Of a stretch of DNA of 64,000 nt, positions 46,237-54,487 are shown one piece after another. The position numbers were made by a program, and so were the translations under genes. Source of the stretch: Chryseobacterium polytrichastri (lineage in GTDB: Bacteria; Bacteroidota; Bacteroidia; Flavobacteriales; Weeksellaceae); the NCBI RefSeq assembly GCF_900142445.1, contig NZ_FRAV01000008.1, forward strand, positions 62,001 through 126,000, given 5' to 3'. Under the pieces are notes generated by a model. The model was given only the letters and a program-made list of their open reading frames with translations, was not told the DNA's origin and did not search any database. How positions within the stretch are numbered: position 1 is the first letter of the stretch; each line of letters starts with the position of its first letter.

Positions 46237-48222
46237 TTATTTTTTAATAAAAGTCTTTTTGAAAAATTGTCCATCTATGGTCTCAGCTTTTAAAACATAT
46301 ACTCCTGGGGATAGAGTTGAAACATCAATAGTTTTAAAGTCTTTTATAATAAACATTTTCTTTCCTGATAAGTCATAAACTTCTGCCATAAGAATTTTTG
46401 AAACGGACGTTAGTGAAATACTAGTTTCAGCGGGGTTTGGAAAAATCTTTGTTTTTTGATCAAGATTTACTTCGTTTACATTTAAATTTCCGTAAATCAG
46501 ATTTGCTGTGGCAACGTTTGAAACTAACCCATTGCCATTCTCAACGGTGTAGCTGAAGCTATCGTTCATCCAATTTAATCCTGTAGGTGTATACGTTACT
46601 GTTCCATTATTGTTAACCGTCAAAGTTCCGTAGAGAGGATACGATACAATTCTAATCAAAGTTGTTCCAGCTAAAGTTTGATCATTTGCAAGAATATTGA
46701 AAGTGTTTGCACCGCTACCGTTTTGAGTAAAGGTATCCGACACAGCCGTGGGTGGCATATTAATAGGTTGTTGTACAACTGCATTTCCAAGTTTTATTAA
46801 GAAACCGTCACTGTTACCTGCAGATGGATAATTAAAAATCGTCATGTCTTTAAGGTGTGTGTAGAATTGCCCGACTGTATAAATATTTCCGGATTTGTCT
46901 ACTGAAATATCATATCCACGGTCGCCACTACCTGGTCCTATATAATCTTCGAGGTCAATCTGATTCCCTGATGGATCTAGAGCCCATGTGAAAACTTCTT
47001 CTCCATATCTGCCACTATAATCATTTACAATGATACCTTCAAAATATCCTGTTGCAAGCACATTATTGTTTTGATCAATTGCAAGTCCATCGGCTCCATC
47101 AGCAAATTGTACTCCAAGGCTCTTCGCCCATAAATAATTTAAATTATTATCAACCTTTAATACGTAAGCATCAGTCATTCCATATAATCCAAAAGATATA
47201 AGGGAATTTTGTGCGTTGGCAAAGTTAAAATCCACAGTACCACCAAAACTGCCAGTTATTAAAACATTGTTATTACTATCAATTTTCACTCTTTGTGACC
47301 TTGCTAAATTACTTTGATTGGAGGCTGTAGTTACCCCTGCATTAACAAAATTTCCGTTACTGTCAAGCTTTAGAAGGTACGCTTGTCCTGTAGATGAACT
47401 AAGATTAAAAACACCTGTAGGGCTTGGATCAAAATCAGTTACTCCTTTATTATTTCCTGTAACAAAGACATTGAAATTAGAGTCAACAGCAATGGAAGTT
47501 CCTACATCACTTCCCATTCCCTGCGTCATCTTCGCCCAGATGAATTGTGCATCTTTGTCTATTTTCAAAATGAAGGAAGTGTCAATATATTCGCTTGTCA
47601 TACTAAATATACCGGGAGTAATATCAAAATCAGCTGTTTTTCTGAAGCTACCAGTTACATACACTTTATCCAGACTGTCTACAGTAATTCCAAACCCTCT
47701 GTCATACTCTATACCTCCTATACTGCCCGCCCAAACAAGCACTCCGTTTCTGTCCAATTTTGCTATAAAAATATCAGCATCTCCATTTGAAGTAAGCATT
47801 TTTATTCCTGTTGGGCTGGGGTCAAAATCGACACTCCCGTTAAAATGCCCAGTTAAGTAAATATTACCAGATGAATCAGTTGCCATTGAATTAACATAAG
47901 GAGTACCATCTGACGTAGCATTGGATGCAAAAGCTTTCATCCATTTAAGTGAACCATTTCCGGAATATTTTGCCACAAAGGCATCTGATGATCCAGTGCT
48001 CACATAACTATTGGCAGAGGATGAAATATCAAAGTCTGAATTGCCTGAAAATTTTCCTGATACTACAACATCGCCATAAATATCTGTTGTAACATGATCG
48101 GCAATGTCGTATCCAGTCCCTCCAATATTTCCACCCCAACTGTAAGACGGAAGATAGGCTAATTGAGAGTAAGACATCATTGATGTCATTATGCTAAAAA
48201 AGAGTAAAGATTGTTTTATCAT
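46237..48222 (-). CDS. secreted SBBP-repeat protein with T9SS type A sorting domain
   Basis: A 661-residue surface or secreted protein. After a signal peptide (about 20 residues) come many beta-propeller-type SBBP repeats (VYVTGSFRKTADFDITPG, NVFVTGNNKGVTDFDPSP), then a Big_9/cadherin-like domain (PPTAVSDTFTQNG, YGTLTVNNNGTVTYTP), and a C-terminal sorting signal (IFPNPAETSISLTS, GVYVLKAETIDGQFFKK). The sorting domain targets it to type IX secretion. It is the intact counterpart in style of the broken 40179 gene. A host or function is unknown. Confidence 0.9.
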   Translation of the reverse strand: MIKQSLLFFSIMTSMMSYSQLAYLPSYSWGGNIGGTGYDIADHVTTDIYGDVVVSGKFSGNSDFDISSSANSYVSTGSSDAFVAKYSGNGSLKWMKAFASNATSDGTPYVNSMATDSSGNIYLTGHFNGSVDFDPSPTGIKMLTSNGDADIFIAKLDRNGVLVWAGSIGGIEYDRGFGITVDSLDKVYVTGSFRKTADFDITPGIFSMTSEYIDTSFILKIDKDAQFIWAKMTQGMGSDVGTSIAVDSNFNVFVTGNNKGVTDFDPSPTGVFNLSSSTGQAYLLKLDSNGNFVNAGVTTASNQSNLARSQRVKIDSNNNVLITGSFGGTVDFNFANAQNSLISFGLYGMTDAYVLKVDNNLNYLWAKSLGVQFADGADGLAIDQNNNVLATGYFEGIIVNDYSGRYGEEVFTWALDPSGNQIDLEDYIGPGSGDRGYDISVDKSGNIYTVGQFYTHLKDMTIFNYPSAGNSDGFLIKLGNAVVQQPINMPPTAVSDTFTQNGSGANTFNILANDQTLAGTTLIRIVSYPLYGTLTVNNNGTVTYTPTGLNWMNDSFSYTVENGNGLVSNVATANLIYGNLNVNEVNLDQKTKIFPNPAETSISLTSVSKILMAEVYDLSGKKMFIIKDFKTIDVSTLSPGVYVLKAETIDGQFFKKTFIKK

Positions 48223-48246
48223 ATAGTTAATTTTTTATTTAATTTG

Positions 48247-48254
48247 CAAATATA
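48247..48254 (-). promoter_or_regulatory. TAnnTTTG promoter box of the 46237 gene
   Basis: TATATTTG on the minus strand, 25 bases before the ATG at 48222, with a TTTG about 25 bases further upstream as a -33 candidate. Confidence 0.6.
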
Positions 48255-48351
48255 TCAGTTGTTAAGAATTTACATTAGTCAAAGTAAAAACTAAACAAGA
48301 AAATTTTCTGCCCTGATTTTAAGTATTTTTCTGGTAACTCAAATCGATTCC

Positions 48352-48366
48352 ATCGTTTTTTGAGAT
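48352..48366 (-). repeat. boundary motif copy 5 (exact)
   Basis: Exact ATCGTTTTTTGAGAT between the stop of the 48483 gene and the promoter of the 46237 gene. Confidence 0.85.
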
Positions 48367-48482
48367 ATTTACTATTACTTGTTGATTCTTGACTCAAATT
48401 AATCATCATTTTTTTTCACTAAACATTTCTTGTTTACAATGTAGTAAAAGGACTTATTATCGTACTACCAATCAATTTTAGA

Positions 48483-48947
48483 TCAATTAGCTTTTCGCTC
48501 ATAAATATAATATATTAATTCACTTCCCATAAAAGGATTATCTTCAAGAAGATGCAGCCTATTACCTTCAATTTTTAATTTATAGCTTCTAATGATCTTA
48601 CTTCCATCAGAAGCTCCTCCAATTAAATCGATCTTTAATTTATCATTTTTAGAATATAAAATTCCATTGTACCCCTCACGGTTAGGTTTAACAGTATTAG
48701 ATTCTATATATCCGTTTCCTTTAAACTTTAAAATTCTAGATGTTTCATTCCTAAGCTCTGTAATTATTTTATAGTTTTTATCTGAAAAATAAATTCCTAT
48801 ACATTGATAATATCCTATAGTGTCAATAGTTTTTAAAATATCTTTATTAAAATATTTTATATTTCTTAATGTTTGAGCACTACTCATACAGTTCCCATAA
48901 AATAATATCAAAAAAAATACTAATATTTTAGTTGCTTTTTTTACCAT
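48483..48947 (-). CDS. hypothetical exported protein
   Basis: A 154-residue protein with a signal peptide (MVKKATKILVFFLILFYGNC, cleavage near SSAQ; the cysteine could also be a lipobox). The rest is beta-rich and basic (YYQCIGIYFSDKNYKII, IRSYKLKIEGNRLHLL). I do not recognise a family. It stands alone between boundary motifs 5 and 6, like a one-gene cassette. Confidence 0.65.
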   Translation of the reverse strand: MVKKATKILVFFLILFYGNCMSSAQTLRNIKYFNKDILKTIDTIGYYQCIGIYFSDKNYKIITELRNETSRILKFKGNGYIESNTVKPNREGYNGILYSKNDKLKIDLIGGASDGSKIIRSYKLKIEGNRLHLLEDNPFMGSELIYYIYERKAN

Positions 48948-49032
48948 GATGTAAAAGGATTTATTGTTTAATATTTGAAATAAGATTTTATTTCACCAAA
49001 TAACACTTCAAACCTGGTTGAAGAGATATTTG

Positions 49033-49047
49033 ATCGTTTTTTGAGAT
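49033..49047 (-). repeat. boundary motif copy 6 (exact)
   Basis: Exact ATCGTTTTTTGAGAT, 86 bases upstream of the 48483 gene start and 170 bases after the stop of the 49217 gene. Confidence 0.85.
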
Positions 49048-49216
49048 GCATTTTTTGTCTATGATACGTTTTTCAGCTACAAGAAGTTGACTATTTATAA
49101 TTTATCTATTGGATAAATGTAGCGATTAAGGCATCACATTTCTAATCACTACATATAATTAAGCCATTTATTCTCTCGTCCAGGTTACAATAATATAAAA
49201 TGAGGTTTCTCGTTAC

Positions 49217-49678
49217 TCATGTTATACCTTTAGGCAATGCAATTATCTCAAGGAATCTCAATGCATTTTCAATAATGTATGGCCTTGTACTTTCTTTTGG
49301 TTTCCAATCTTTATGAAGAAAATATCGAATTAGCTCGGCTATAACAGCCGGCCGATTCAAATTGATATCAACAGTTTGTTGCTCATTAACAGGGTATGGT
49401 TTATTATTAGGTAAAGGAGATTCATACTTATACAACCAAATTACTCCATCATCGGGATAACCAACGCGCCATTTCTCTTTTTCTATATCTGATTTAAGCG
49501 TTAAATTATCCTCTTCTCGAAACGAAAGTTGAAGTGGAGATTTTTTATGTCCTTCAAGGTAAATCACAACCTTTTCAACGCATTTTGAGTATTCATAATT
49601 TGTTAAATGAAGATGCAACCTTTTCCATAAATAAGTCTCATTGTCTATTTTAATTTTCCGTAATATATTTTTTTTCAT
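49217..49678 (-). CDS. hypothetical cytoplasmic protein
   Basis: A 153-residue soluble protein (ITYLWKRLHLHLTNYEYSK-like N-terminus: NETYLWKRLHLHLTNYEYSK; then KKSPLQLSFREEDNLTL, RPAVIAELIRYFLHKDWKP). There is no signal peptide or membrane segment. Its compact size and single-gene cassette setting recall immunity or adaptor genes, but no family is recognised. Confidence 0.6.
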   Translation of the reverse strand: MKKNILRKIKIDNETYLWKRLHLHLTNYEYSKCVEKVVIYLEGHKKSPLQLSFREEDNLTLKSDIEKEKWRVGYPDDGVIWLYKYESPLPNNKPYPVNEQQTVDINLNRPAVIAELIRYFLHKDWKPKESTRPYIIENALRFLEIIALPKGIT

Positions 49679-49709
49679 TAACTGTCTTTTTAAAATGTAT
49701 TATGACTTT

Positions 49710-49717
49710 CAAATTTA
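49710..49717 (-). promoter_or_regulatory. TAnnTTTG promoter box of the 49217 gene
   Basis: TAAATTTG on the minus strand, 32 bases before the ATG at 49678. Confidence 0.55.
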
Positions 49718-49778
49718 CAAATTGCGTCAATCTGATTTATATAAGTTATTTATGCGACTAATATAAAAATTTAATTTG

Positions 49779-49793
49779 ATCGTTTTTTGAGAT
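49779..49793 (-). repeat. boundary motif copy 7 (exact)
   Basis: Exact ATCGTTTTTTGAGAT. Its edge overlaps the TAA stop of the 49793 frame, showing how tightly the motif can follow a gene end. Confidence 0.85.
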
Positions 49794-49987
49794 TATAAAG
49801 TTTCAAATAATATTTTAATAACACAACTTAGTATACCTAAAACAAGTATCGTTTTTAATGTCCAATATTCAAATAGGTTAACGTCTTTATTAATTCTAAA
49901 TATTGTAGAATTTAGCCCATTATCAGGTTCTACATCAAGTAAATTTTTGACACTTTTTTTCTCTTCATTACTTAAATCTTCATTCAA
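49793..49987 (-). pseudogene. probable 5'-truncated membrane-tail gene
   Basis: A frame of about 64 codons from a TTG (49985-49987). It stays open further upstream (KNYLEKKLKSFL precedes the TTG) into attC-like element D, with no ATG anywhere. The product ends in a membrane helix (TILVLGILSCVIKILFE). The open frame running into the palindrome suggests a gene fused or cut at the site. A non-ATG start is the alternative. Confidence 0.45.
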
Positions 49988-50035
49988 AAATGATTTAAGC
50001 TTCTTTTCTAAATAATTTTTTCAATGATAATATGG

Positions 50036-50171
50036 TACAACGTTTATAGGTTTATATTTTGTCCGATTAAAAGCACTTCATTGTCGCCCGAGCACTAAGC
50101 AATTAAAAGGCAGAAACTTTCAAGAACCACGTCACCCGGCATAATTCAAACCTGATGTTGTGTGCTGTGAC
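50036..50171 (-). repeat. attC-like imperfect palindrome D
   Basis: The left arm ACAACGTTTATAGGTTTATA at 50037 onward pairs with TAATTCAAACCTGATGTTGT ending at 50161 (the ACAAC and AGGTTT blocks match). It overlaps the last codons and stop of the 50146 gene, as attC sites often do, and shares GGCAGAAA with element A. Confidence 0.5.
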
Positions 50172-50568
50172 TTTTTCTGTACTTGGTATACAGTCGTAAA
50201 ATTATTGGAGTCGTTGATAATATATAAATTCCAAAGATTATTTGTAAAACTATTTTATAATCATCAGAATTTCCAAATCTTTCAAATGTCAACCAATTTG
50301 TATTTATTAGTATATCTGAAACAATGATTAAATTAGAAATTATTAAAGCTGGCACAATACTTCTTAAAATTAAGATAATAGCTAAAAAATCTAAGAAAGT
50401 TAACGATACCCAATATATGTTTTTCCACGTAGGCACATTTTTATTAAGTATTAAGCCATGATTTAACAAGTCCAATACATGAGTGGTTGTCCCAATGGCA
50501 AAACCTAAAACATAAATTGCTAGCAATATTTTTATTGTCTTAGGATATTCTAAAAAGTCTATTTTCAA
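50146..50568 (-). CDS. hypothetical four-helix membrane protein
   Basis: A 140-residue protein with four membrane helices (ILLAIYVLGFAIGTTTHVL, VSLTFLDFLAIILILRSIV, ALIISNLIIVSDILI, IVLQIIFGIYILSTTPIIL). No family is recognised; membrane proteins of this size are common in integron cassettes. Its 3' end lies in palindrome D. Confidence 0.6.
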   Translation of the reverse strand: MKIDFLEYPKTIKILLAIYVLGFAIGTTTHVLDLLNHGLILNKNVPTWKNIYWVSLTFLDFLAIILILRSIVPALIISNLIIVSDILINTNWLTFERFGNSDDYKIVLQIIFGIYILSTTPIILRLYTKYRKSHSTQHQV

Positions 50569-50603
50569 TTATTTTCGTTTTTTTTTGTCAAAAGTCTTAA
50601 TGT

Positions 50604-50825
50604 CTAGTCGGTAACAGATTGTATTTCTGCTTTAAGATCATAGGCTTCTGTTATATAATTAGGGTTTAAGTTGATTGACTCTAACATTTTAGTAAGCCTT
50701 AAATCATCTAATCTTTTCAAAGATGCTACGAACCGTTTTGCCAAATCCTTAAATGAGTATAAATAAGCTGTTTGCATATCCGGGTTATCACTTAGTGAAC
50801 ATTTCCCGATTTGAAAACTTTTCAA
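50604..50825 (-). CDS. hypothetical small protein without ATG start
   Basis: A 73-codon frame from TTG (50823-50825); the frame is open about 17 codons further upstream to a TAA, without an ATG. The first in-frame ATG would leave 57 residues. The product is helical and charged (SFKDLAKRFVASLKRLDDL). It may use TTG or ATT, or be a fragment. No family recognised. Confidence 0.4.
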   Translation of the reverse strand: MKSFQIGKCSLSDNPDMQTAYLYSFKDLAKRFVASLKRLDDLRLTKMLESINLNPNYITEAYDLKAEIQSVTD

Positions 50826-50916
50826 TTCCTCTGAAAGCGTATTTATTCTATCTAAAAGTTTTGAAATTTATTGGTAGCTTTAAGTTTAATGAGTTTAATT
50901 ACGATAAACCTTTTGT

Positions 50917-50931
50917 ATCGTTTTTTGAGAT
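50917..50931 (-). repeat. boundary motif copy 8 (exact)
   Basis: Exact ATCGTTTTTTGAGAT between the stop of the 50994 gene and the 50604 frame. Confidence 0.85.
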
Positions 50932-50993
50932 TATTCTTAAATAATTTTTTTTGTTATGAAAATATTGTTGACAACCAAATCTAAACCTAAATA

Positions 50994-51950
50994 TTAATAA
51001 TATTCTATTTCATAAAAATGTTCAGTAGTGATTGAATTGATTTCTCCTTCGCTAAGTACGTAAATTTTGTTGTTCCACTTATCGTATTTATATTGCGAAC
51101 GACTTTCAGCTTTTGTTCCATTTTTGATGTCACCAGCGAAACGAAAACGGTGCATAGTGAGATCTCCCATTTCATTATATTCAAAAGTCTCAATACAGTA
51201 CATATTTTTGTTACTGAAAGCGACACTCTTAATTTTTTGGTTTTTATCATTGTAACTGTTAAAAACTGTTCGATCTCTATAATTCTCTTTGATTAAATTA
51301 TTATTTTCAGAATAAGAAAATTCTCTGAATCCCAATATCCGATCACCTTCACGCTCTTCAATCCTCACTTTGTTTTTATTATATAGTAAAAGTGTTTTGT
51401 AGGGTGAATTAGGAGCTTTACTGTTTTTATAATGAATCGGTCTATCTTGATGATCATATTCAACAGCTGTTTCAGATAATGCTAAAAGTTGATTCTTTTG
51501 ATTAAACTGATATTTGTTATGATAAACGGTATCGTTTCTTACGACTCTGATTTTTTCTTTCAAACGTTTATTTTCATCATAATGATAGTAGGTATTAATA
51601 TATCCTCGTTCATTAGTCAAGTATTTTTTTCCTTCCTGATCAAATAGATCATAAGAAAACAAATTCTTATCCCCATTGTGTGCATACTTAATATATGTTG
51701 AAATTTTTTTTATTTGTTTTACCCCTTTTTTAGGTAAAAATTCAAAAGGCTTTACCTGAAAGATGTACACCCCATAATCAAGATTTAATGTAGGATTTAC
51801 AAACTTAAAATTCTCAATTTCAACATCCTTAATGTTATCAAATTTAAGATCTTCAACATTAAAATAAATTCGGTCTGAAGAAGTGGATGTGTTCTGAGAG
51901 TACATAACAACATTCAGTAAAATAAAGAATGAAAAGAAGATTGTTTTCAT
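50994..51950 (-). CDS. exported protein with YD/RHS-like repeats
   Basis: A 318-residue protein with a signal peptide ending MYSQ. The second half has YD-like strands: YINTYYHYDENKRLKEKI, YQFNQKNQLL, FREFSYSENNNLIKENY, ETFEYNEMGDLTMHRF and QYKYDKWNNKIYV. Such repeats form beta wraps in secreted Bacteroidetes proteins. No toxin domain is attached. It stands alone between motifs 8 and 9. Confidence 0.72.
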   Translation of the reverse strand: MKTIFFSFFILLNVVMYSQNTSTSSDRIYFNVEDLKFDNIKDVEIENFKFVNPTLNLDYGVYIFQVKPFEFLPKKGVKQIKKISTYIKYAHNGDKNLFSYDLFDQEGKKYLTNERGYINTYYHYDENKRLKEKIRVVRNDTVYHNKYQFNQKNQLLALSETAVEYDHQDRPIHYKNSKAPNSPYKTLLLYNKNKVRIEEREGDRILGFREFSYSENNNLIKENYRDRTVFNSYNDKNQKIKSVAFSNKNMYCIETFEYNEMGDLTMHRFRFAGDIKNGTKAESRSQYKYDKWNNKIYVLSEGEINSITTEHFYEIEYY

Positions 51951-51962
51951 AAAATCGTTTCA

Positions 51963-51970
51963 CAAAAATA
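51963..51970 (-). promoter_or_regulatory. TAnnTTTG promoter box of the 50994 gene
   Basis: TATTTTTG on the minus strand, 13 bases before the ATG at 51950, giving a very short leader. Confidence 0.5.
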
Positions 51971-52041
51971 ACGAAACTATACAACATTTGGTAAAGATTT
52001 ATCTACGATACAATTTTTTTTATTTTGTTATTTGTGTTGTC

Positions 52042-52056
52042 ATCGTTTTTTGAGAT
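52042..52056 (-). repeat. boundary motif copy 9 (exact)
   Basis: Exact ATCGTTTTTTGAGAT, 114 bases after the stop of the DUF2971 gene. Confidence 0.85.
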
Positions 52057-52169
52057 TTCATATTTATTTTTGTATTCAGTAATTAAATTTTGATTTCTTT
52101 ATATTAGTTATCTTTCAATTAAAATAAAAACTTCAATTTATATTTCATGTAGGTTGACTTAAGCCTATA

Positions 52170-52949
52170 CTATCTTTTATTTTTTAATAACAGTTCAAAC
52201 TTATTTTTACCAATTATAGCGTAAGTTATATTTGGTTTATAATTATTTATTTTAAGCAAATCAATATATTTTTTCACATCTTCATCCTTACAATTTGCGC
52301 CAAATGTTATTTCAACTAATGATTTTTTATCAAAATCGTATGTTCCAGTTTTTGGTTTAATTACTCGATATTCTTCTTCGTAACTCCAATGCTCTGATTT
52401 TGTCTGAAACATAAATTCTAAAAGATCTTCCTGATTTTTAAGATAATTAAATTTTGGGTAATCTGCTTTGTATAATACTTTAATAGGAACAGTGAATGTT
52501 TCTAATGATCTTAATAAATCAAATTTTAAGCATATTCCTTGATGCTTGTTAGTATAGTGTGACCACATTAGAATATTTAAATTTGTTGTAGTAAAACACG
52601 TAATTCCAGTTTTATTTGAAGAATCACTAACTTTATCCTGAACTGTTTTATTAAAAGAAGTAGGATTACGTTTTATTTGATCTAAAATTATCTTTCTTTC
52701 AGTGCTGGTTGTACCATTAGAATTAACAAATTTTAAAATATCATTTTCTTCATAATTACTTAAACAAACTAATTGACAATCAAATGGATCATTGAAATCT
52801 TTTGCACTACCAAACCAAATTGAATTTTCATTAATTACCTTTTCAGTATTTTCATTAAGTGCATAATACTTATATAAATATTTAGGAAGACTTCCTTGAT
52901 TAATCATTTGTTCTACCAGTTGTATCTTATCTTTAGAAATTGTAAACAT
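52170..52949 (-). CDS. DUF2971 protein
   Basis: A 259-residue soluble protein with the DUF2971 pattern: LYKYYALNENTEKVI and SIWFGSAKDFNDPFDCQL near the N-terminus, GITCFTTTNLNILMWSHYTN in the middle, GICLKFDL, and HWSYEEEYRVIKP. The family is often found in phages, islands and integron cassettes; its biochemistry is unknown. Its start is six bases from boundary motif 10. Confidence 0.88.
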   Translation of the reverse strand: MFTISKDKIQLVEQMINQGSLPKYLYKYYALNENTEKVINENSIWFGSAKDFNDPFDCQLVCLSNYEENDILKFVNSNGTTSTERKIILDQIKRNPTSFNKTVQDKVSDSSNKTGITCFTTTNLNILMWSHYTNKHQGICLKFDLLRSLETFTVPIKVLYKADYPKFNYLKNQEDLLEFMFQTKSEHWSYEEEYRVIKPKTGTYDFDKKSLVEITFGANCKDEDVKKYIDLLKINNYKPNITYAIIGKNKFELLLKNKR

Positions 52950-52954
52950 TTTTT

Positions 52955-52969
52955 ATCGTTTTTTGAGAC
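52955..52969 (-). repeat. boundary motif copy 10 (one change)
   Basis: ATCGTTTTTTGAGAC, six bases upstream of the DUF2971 start, leaving no room for a promoter between motif and gene. Confidence 0.8.
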
Positions 52970-53016
52970 AGTTTCTGTTAATAATGTTAAAAATTTAAAT
53001 CTTATTACAGAATTAT

Positions 53017-53652
53017 TTATTTCCGAATTTTTAATATTGCTTTTTCTAATTTATCTAATTTTTCAGAAATATTACCATTTTTTATATAAAAGTCTTCTAA
53101 ATCCGAATCAGGTGATGTTGTCCTTCTGTAATGTTCAATAGAAATTGTTTTCTGCTTCTTTATTAATTTTCCATTTTCAGTTTGCGAAAATGAATACTCC
53201 ACCGTATAATTTTTGGGTCTTTCATTACTTAAATTTTGAGCAAACATATCTGCAGTAGTAGATACATTGTATTGTATTTTTTCTTTTTTCTCAATAAAAT
53301 TTAGATTTCGGTCTTTTATTATTTCATTATTAACCACTTTCAATTCTGGTGTAATAACAAAGTTCACTTTATAAGCTCTACTACCGCCAGTATTTTGAAT
53401 TACTAACAATACTTTTCTACTAATTGTCTTTAGATCAAAATTAATATCAATATCGGCTTCATACTCATCTTCCTGTTTCCAGGAAATACGTTGAGAATTG
53501 AAATTTGCAATAATTGCAGCAACTACCGCTAAGGCAGCAGCTGTAACTTCCCAATTAGAATTTATAATAGAATATACAATCAAAATTATGGAACCAAGTA
53601 AAGCTGAATATTCTATACTTAGTATTAAAGTTCTTGAAATTTTTTTACTCAT
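53017..53652 (-). CDS. hypothetical two-helix membrane protein
   Basis: A 211-residue protein with two N-terminal membrane helices (TLILSIEYSALLGSIILIV, VTAAALAVVAAIIANF) and a cytoplasmic beta-rich domain (VLLVIQNTGGSRAYKVNFV). The layout recalls small effector or sensor proteins with an Ig-like part, but no family is recognised. Confidence 0.62.
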   Translation of the reverse strand: MSKKISRTLILSIEYSALLGSIILIVYSIINSNWEVTAAALAVVAAIIANFNSQRISWKQEDEYEADIDINFDLKTISRKVLLVIQNTGGSRAYKVNFVITPELKVVNNEIIKDRNLNFIEKKEKIQYNVSTTADMFAQNLSNERPKNYTVEYSFSQTENGKLIKKQKTISIEHYRRTTSPDSDLEDFYIKNGNISEKLDKLEKAILKIRK

Positions 53653-53691
53653 ATTGCTTTTTAATTTGTATACAGAAACTTTAAGAGTTTA

Positions 53692-53706
53692 ATCGTTTTT
53701 TGAGAT
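53692..53706 (-). repeat. boundary motif copy 11 (exact)
   Basis: Exact ATCGTTTTTTGAGAT, three bases after the TAA of the 53710 gene. Confidence 0.85.
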
Positions 53707-53709
53707 TAT

Positions 53710-54015
53710 TTATAATTCAAAACCAAATTCTCTCAAACATTTACAAACTGCTTTTAAATCAAATGCAGTTCCTCCAATTCCTGTTCCCACTATATGACCA
53801 CAGCGAAAATATAAGTTCTCGTGAATTTCTATTTGAACCTTATCAGACCTAATAGTCCAAAGGTTTCCTTCCCATTCATAATTTAGTTTTTGTTCGCAGA
53901 ATTTATCAAATTTTTCTACAGAATATTCATCAGTAGTAGATAATTGGCTGTGCCAACCCATAGCAGAACAAAAAAGCAAATTTAATTGTGACTTAGTTAA
54001 ATCTTTAAGATGCAT
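53710..54015 (-). CDS. hypothetical cytoplasmic protein
   Basis: A 101-residue soluble protein (LTKSQLNLLFCSAMGWHSQ, EWEGNLWTIRSDKVQIEIH, CGHIVGTGIGGTAFDLKAVC). No signal or membrane segment. No family recognised. Single-gene unit between two boundary motifs. Confidence 0.6.
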   Translation of the reverse strand: MHLKDLTKSQLNLLFCSAMGWHSQLSTTDEYSVEKFDKFCEQKLNYEWEGNLWTIRSDKVQIEIHENLYFRCGHIVGTGIGGTAFDLKAVCKCLREFGFEL

Positions 54016-54026
54016 TGTATTTATTT

Positions 54027-54039
54027 ATCGTTTTTAGAT
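54027..54039 (-). repeat. boundary motif copy 12 (shortened)
   Basis: ATCGTTTTTAGAT, two bases shorter than the main motif; it touches the stop of the 54039 gene and lies 12 bases before the next start. Confidence 0.65.
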
Positions 54040-54263
54040 TATTTATTATTGTAATTTTCACTATAGTACGACTCTGCTTTTAATTCTTTTTGAGCATCGT
54101 TTAGACCACTATCTTTTAAAGCATCTTTGTATATTTGTTTAATAAAATTCTTTTCTTCTTCAAGAAAATTTAAAGCATTGTCCATAAGAAATGGTAATAA
54201 CATTTCTCTGTTTGGATTAAAGTTTTTTGATCTTAAAAGTAATTTTCTAATTGGAGTATCCAT
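54039..54263 (-). CDS. hypothetical small helical protein
   Basis: A 74-residue, highly charged, helical protein (NALNFLEEEKNFIKQIYKDA). No family recognised. Its stop overlaps boundary motif 12. Confidence 0.5.
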   Translation of the reverse strand: MDTPIRKLLLRSKNFNPNREMLLPFLMDNALNFLEEEKNFIKQIYKDALKDSGLNDAQKELKAESYYSENYNNK

Positions 54264-54304
54264 AAATATTGTTTTTTATTAATTATTTTTTTATTCTCCT
54301 ATTT

Positions 54305-54319
54305 ATCATTTTTTGAGAT
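54305..54319 (-). repeat. boundary motif copy 13 (one change)
   Basis: ATCATTTTTTGAGAT, the last copy, directly next to attC-like element B. Confidence 0.75.
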
Positions 54320-54330
54320 TTTAATAGCAA

Positions 54331-54468
54331 TTACAACGGTTTGCAGCTTGGCGAAGTGGCGGCTTTCGAAGTAAAAATACTGAGTTTTGCCCAAAAGTTT
54401 AATCTAAGAACTGCCGTTGAATTTAGCACTGAAACCGCCATTTCGCCAAACTGCTGTTATGCGTTCGT
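54331..54468 (-). repeat. attC-like imperfect palindrome B
   Basis: The best-paired member. GCAGCTTGGCGAAGTGGCGG (54344-54363) faces CCGCCATTTCGCCAAACTGC (54435-54454); 17 of 20 positions pair. ACAACGG and CTGTTATGCG stand at the outer ends. An extra few bases on one arm give unpaired bases, as in attC. It begins 20 bases after the stop of the ATPase gene. Its core is nearly identical to element F. Confidence 0.65.
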
Positions 54469-54487
54469 GCTTCTGCTTGGTCTATCG

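Noticed and set aside
47318..47860. 180-codon plus-strand frame
   Set aside because: Antisense shadow of the repeat region of the T9SS protein gene, with repeat-driven openness.
41875..54319. Reading the 15-base motif as a CRISPR-like repeat
   Set aside because: Intervals are 170 to more than 2000 bases, contain genes and are irregular; no cas gene is present.
41875..54319. Reading the 15-base motif as a promoter or ribosome binding site
   Set aside because: Distance to the next start varies from 4 to 130 bases, TAnnTTTG boxes lie separately, and the motif has no match to flavobacterial -33/-7 elements. A regulator site is not excluded.
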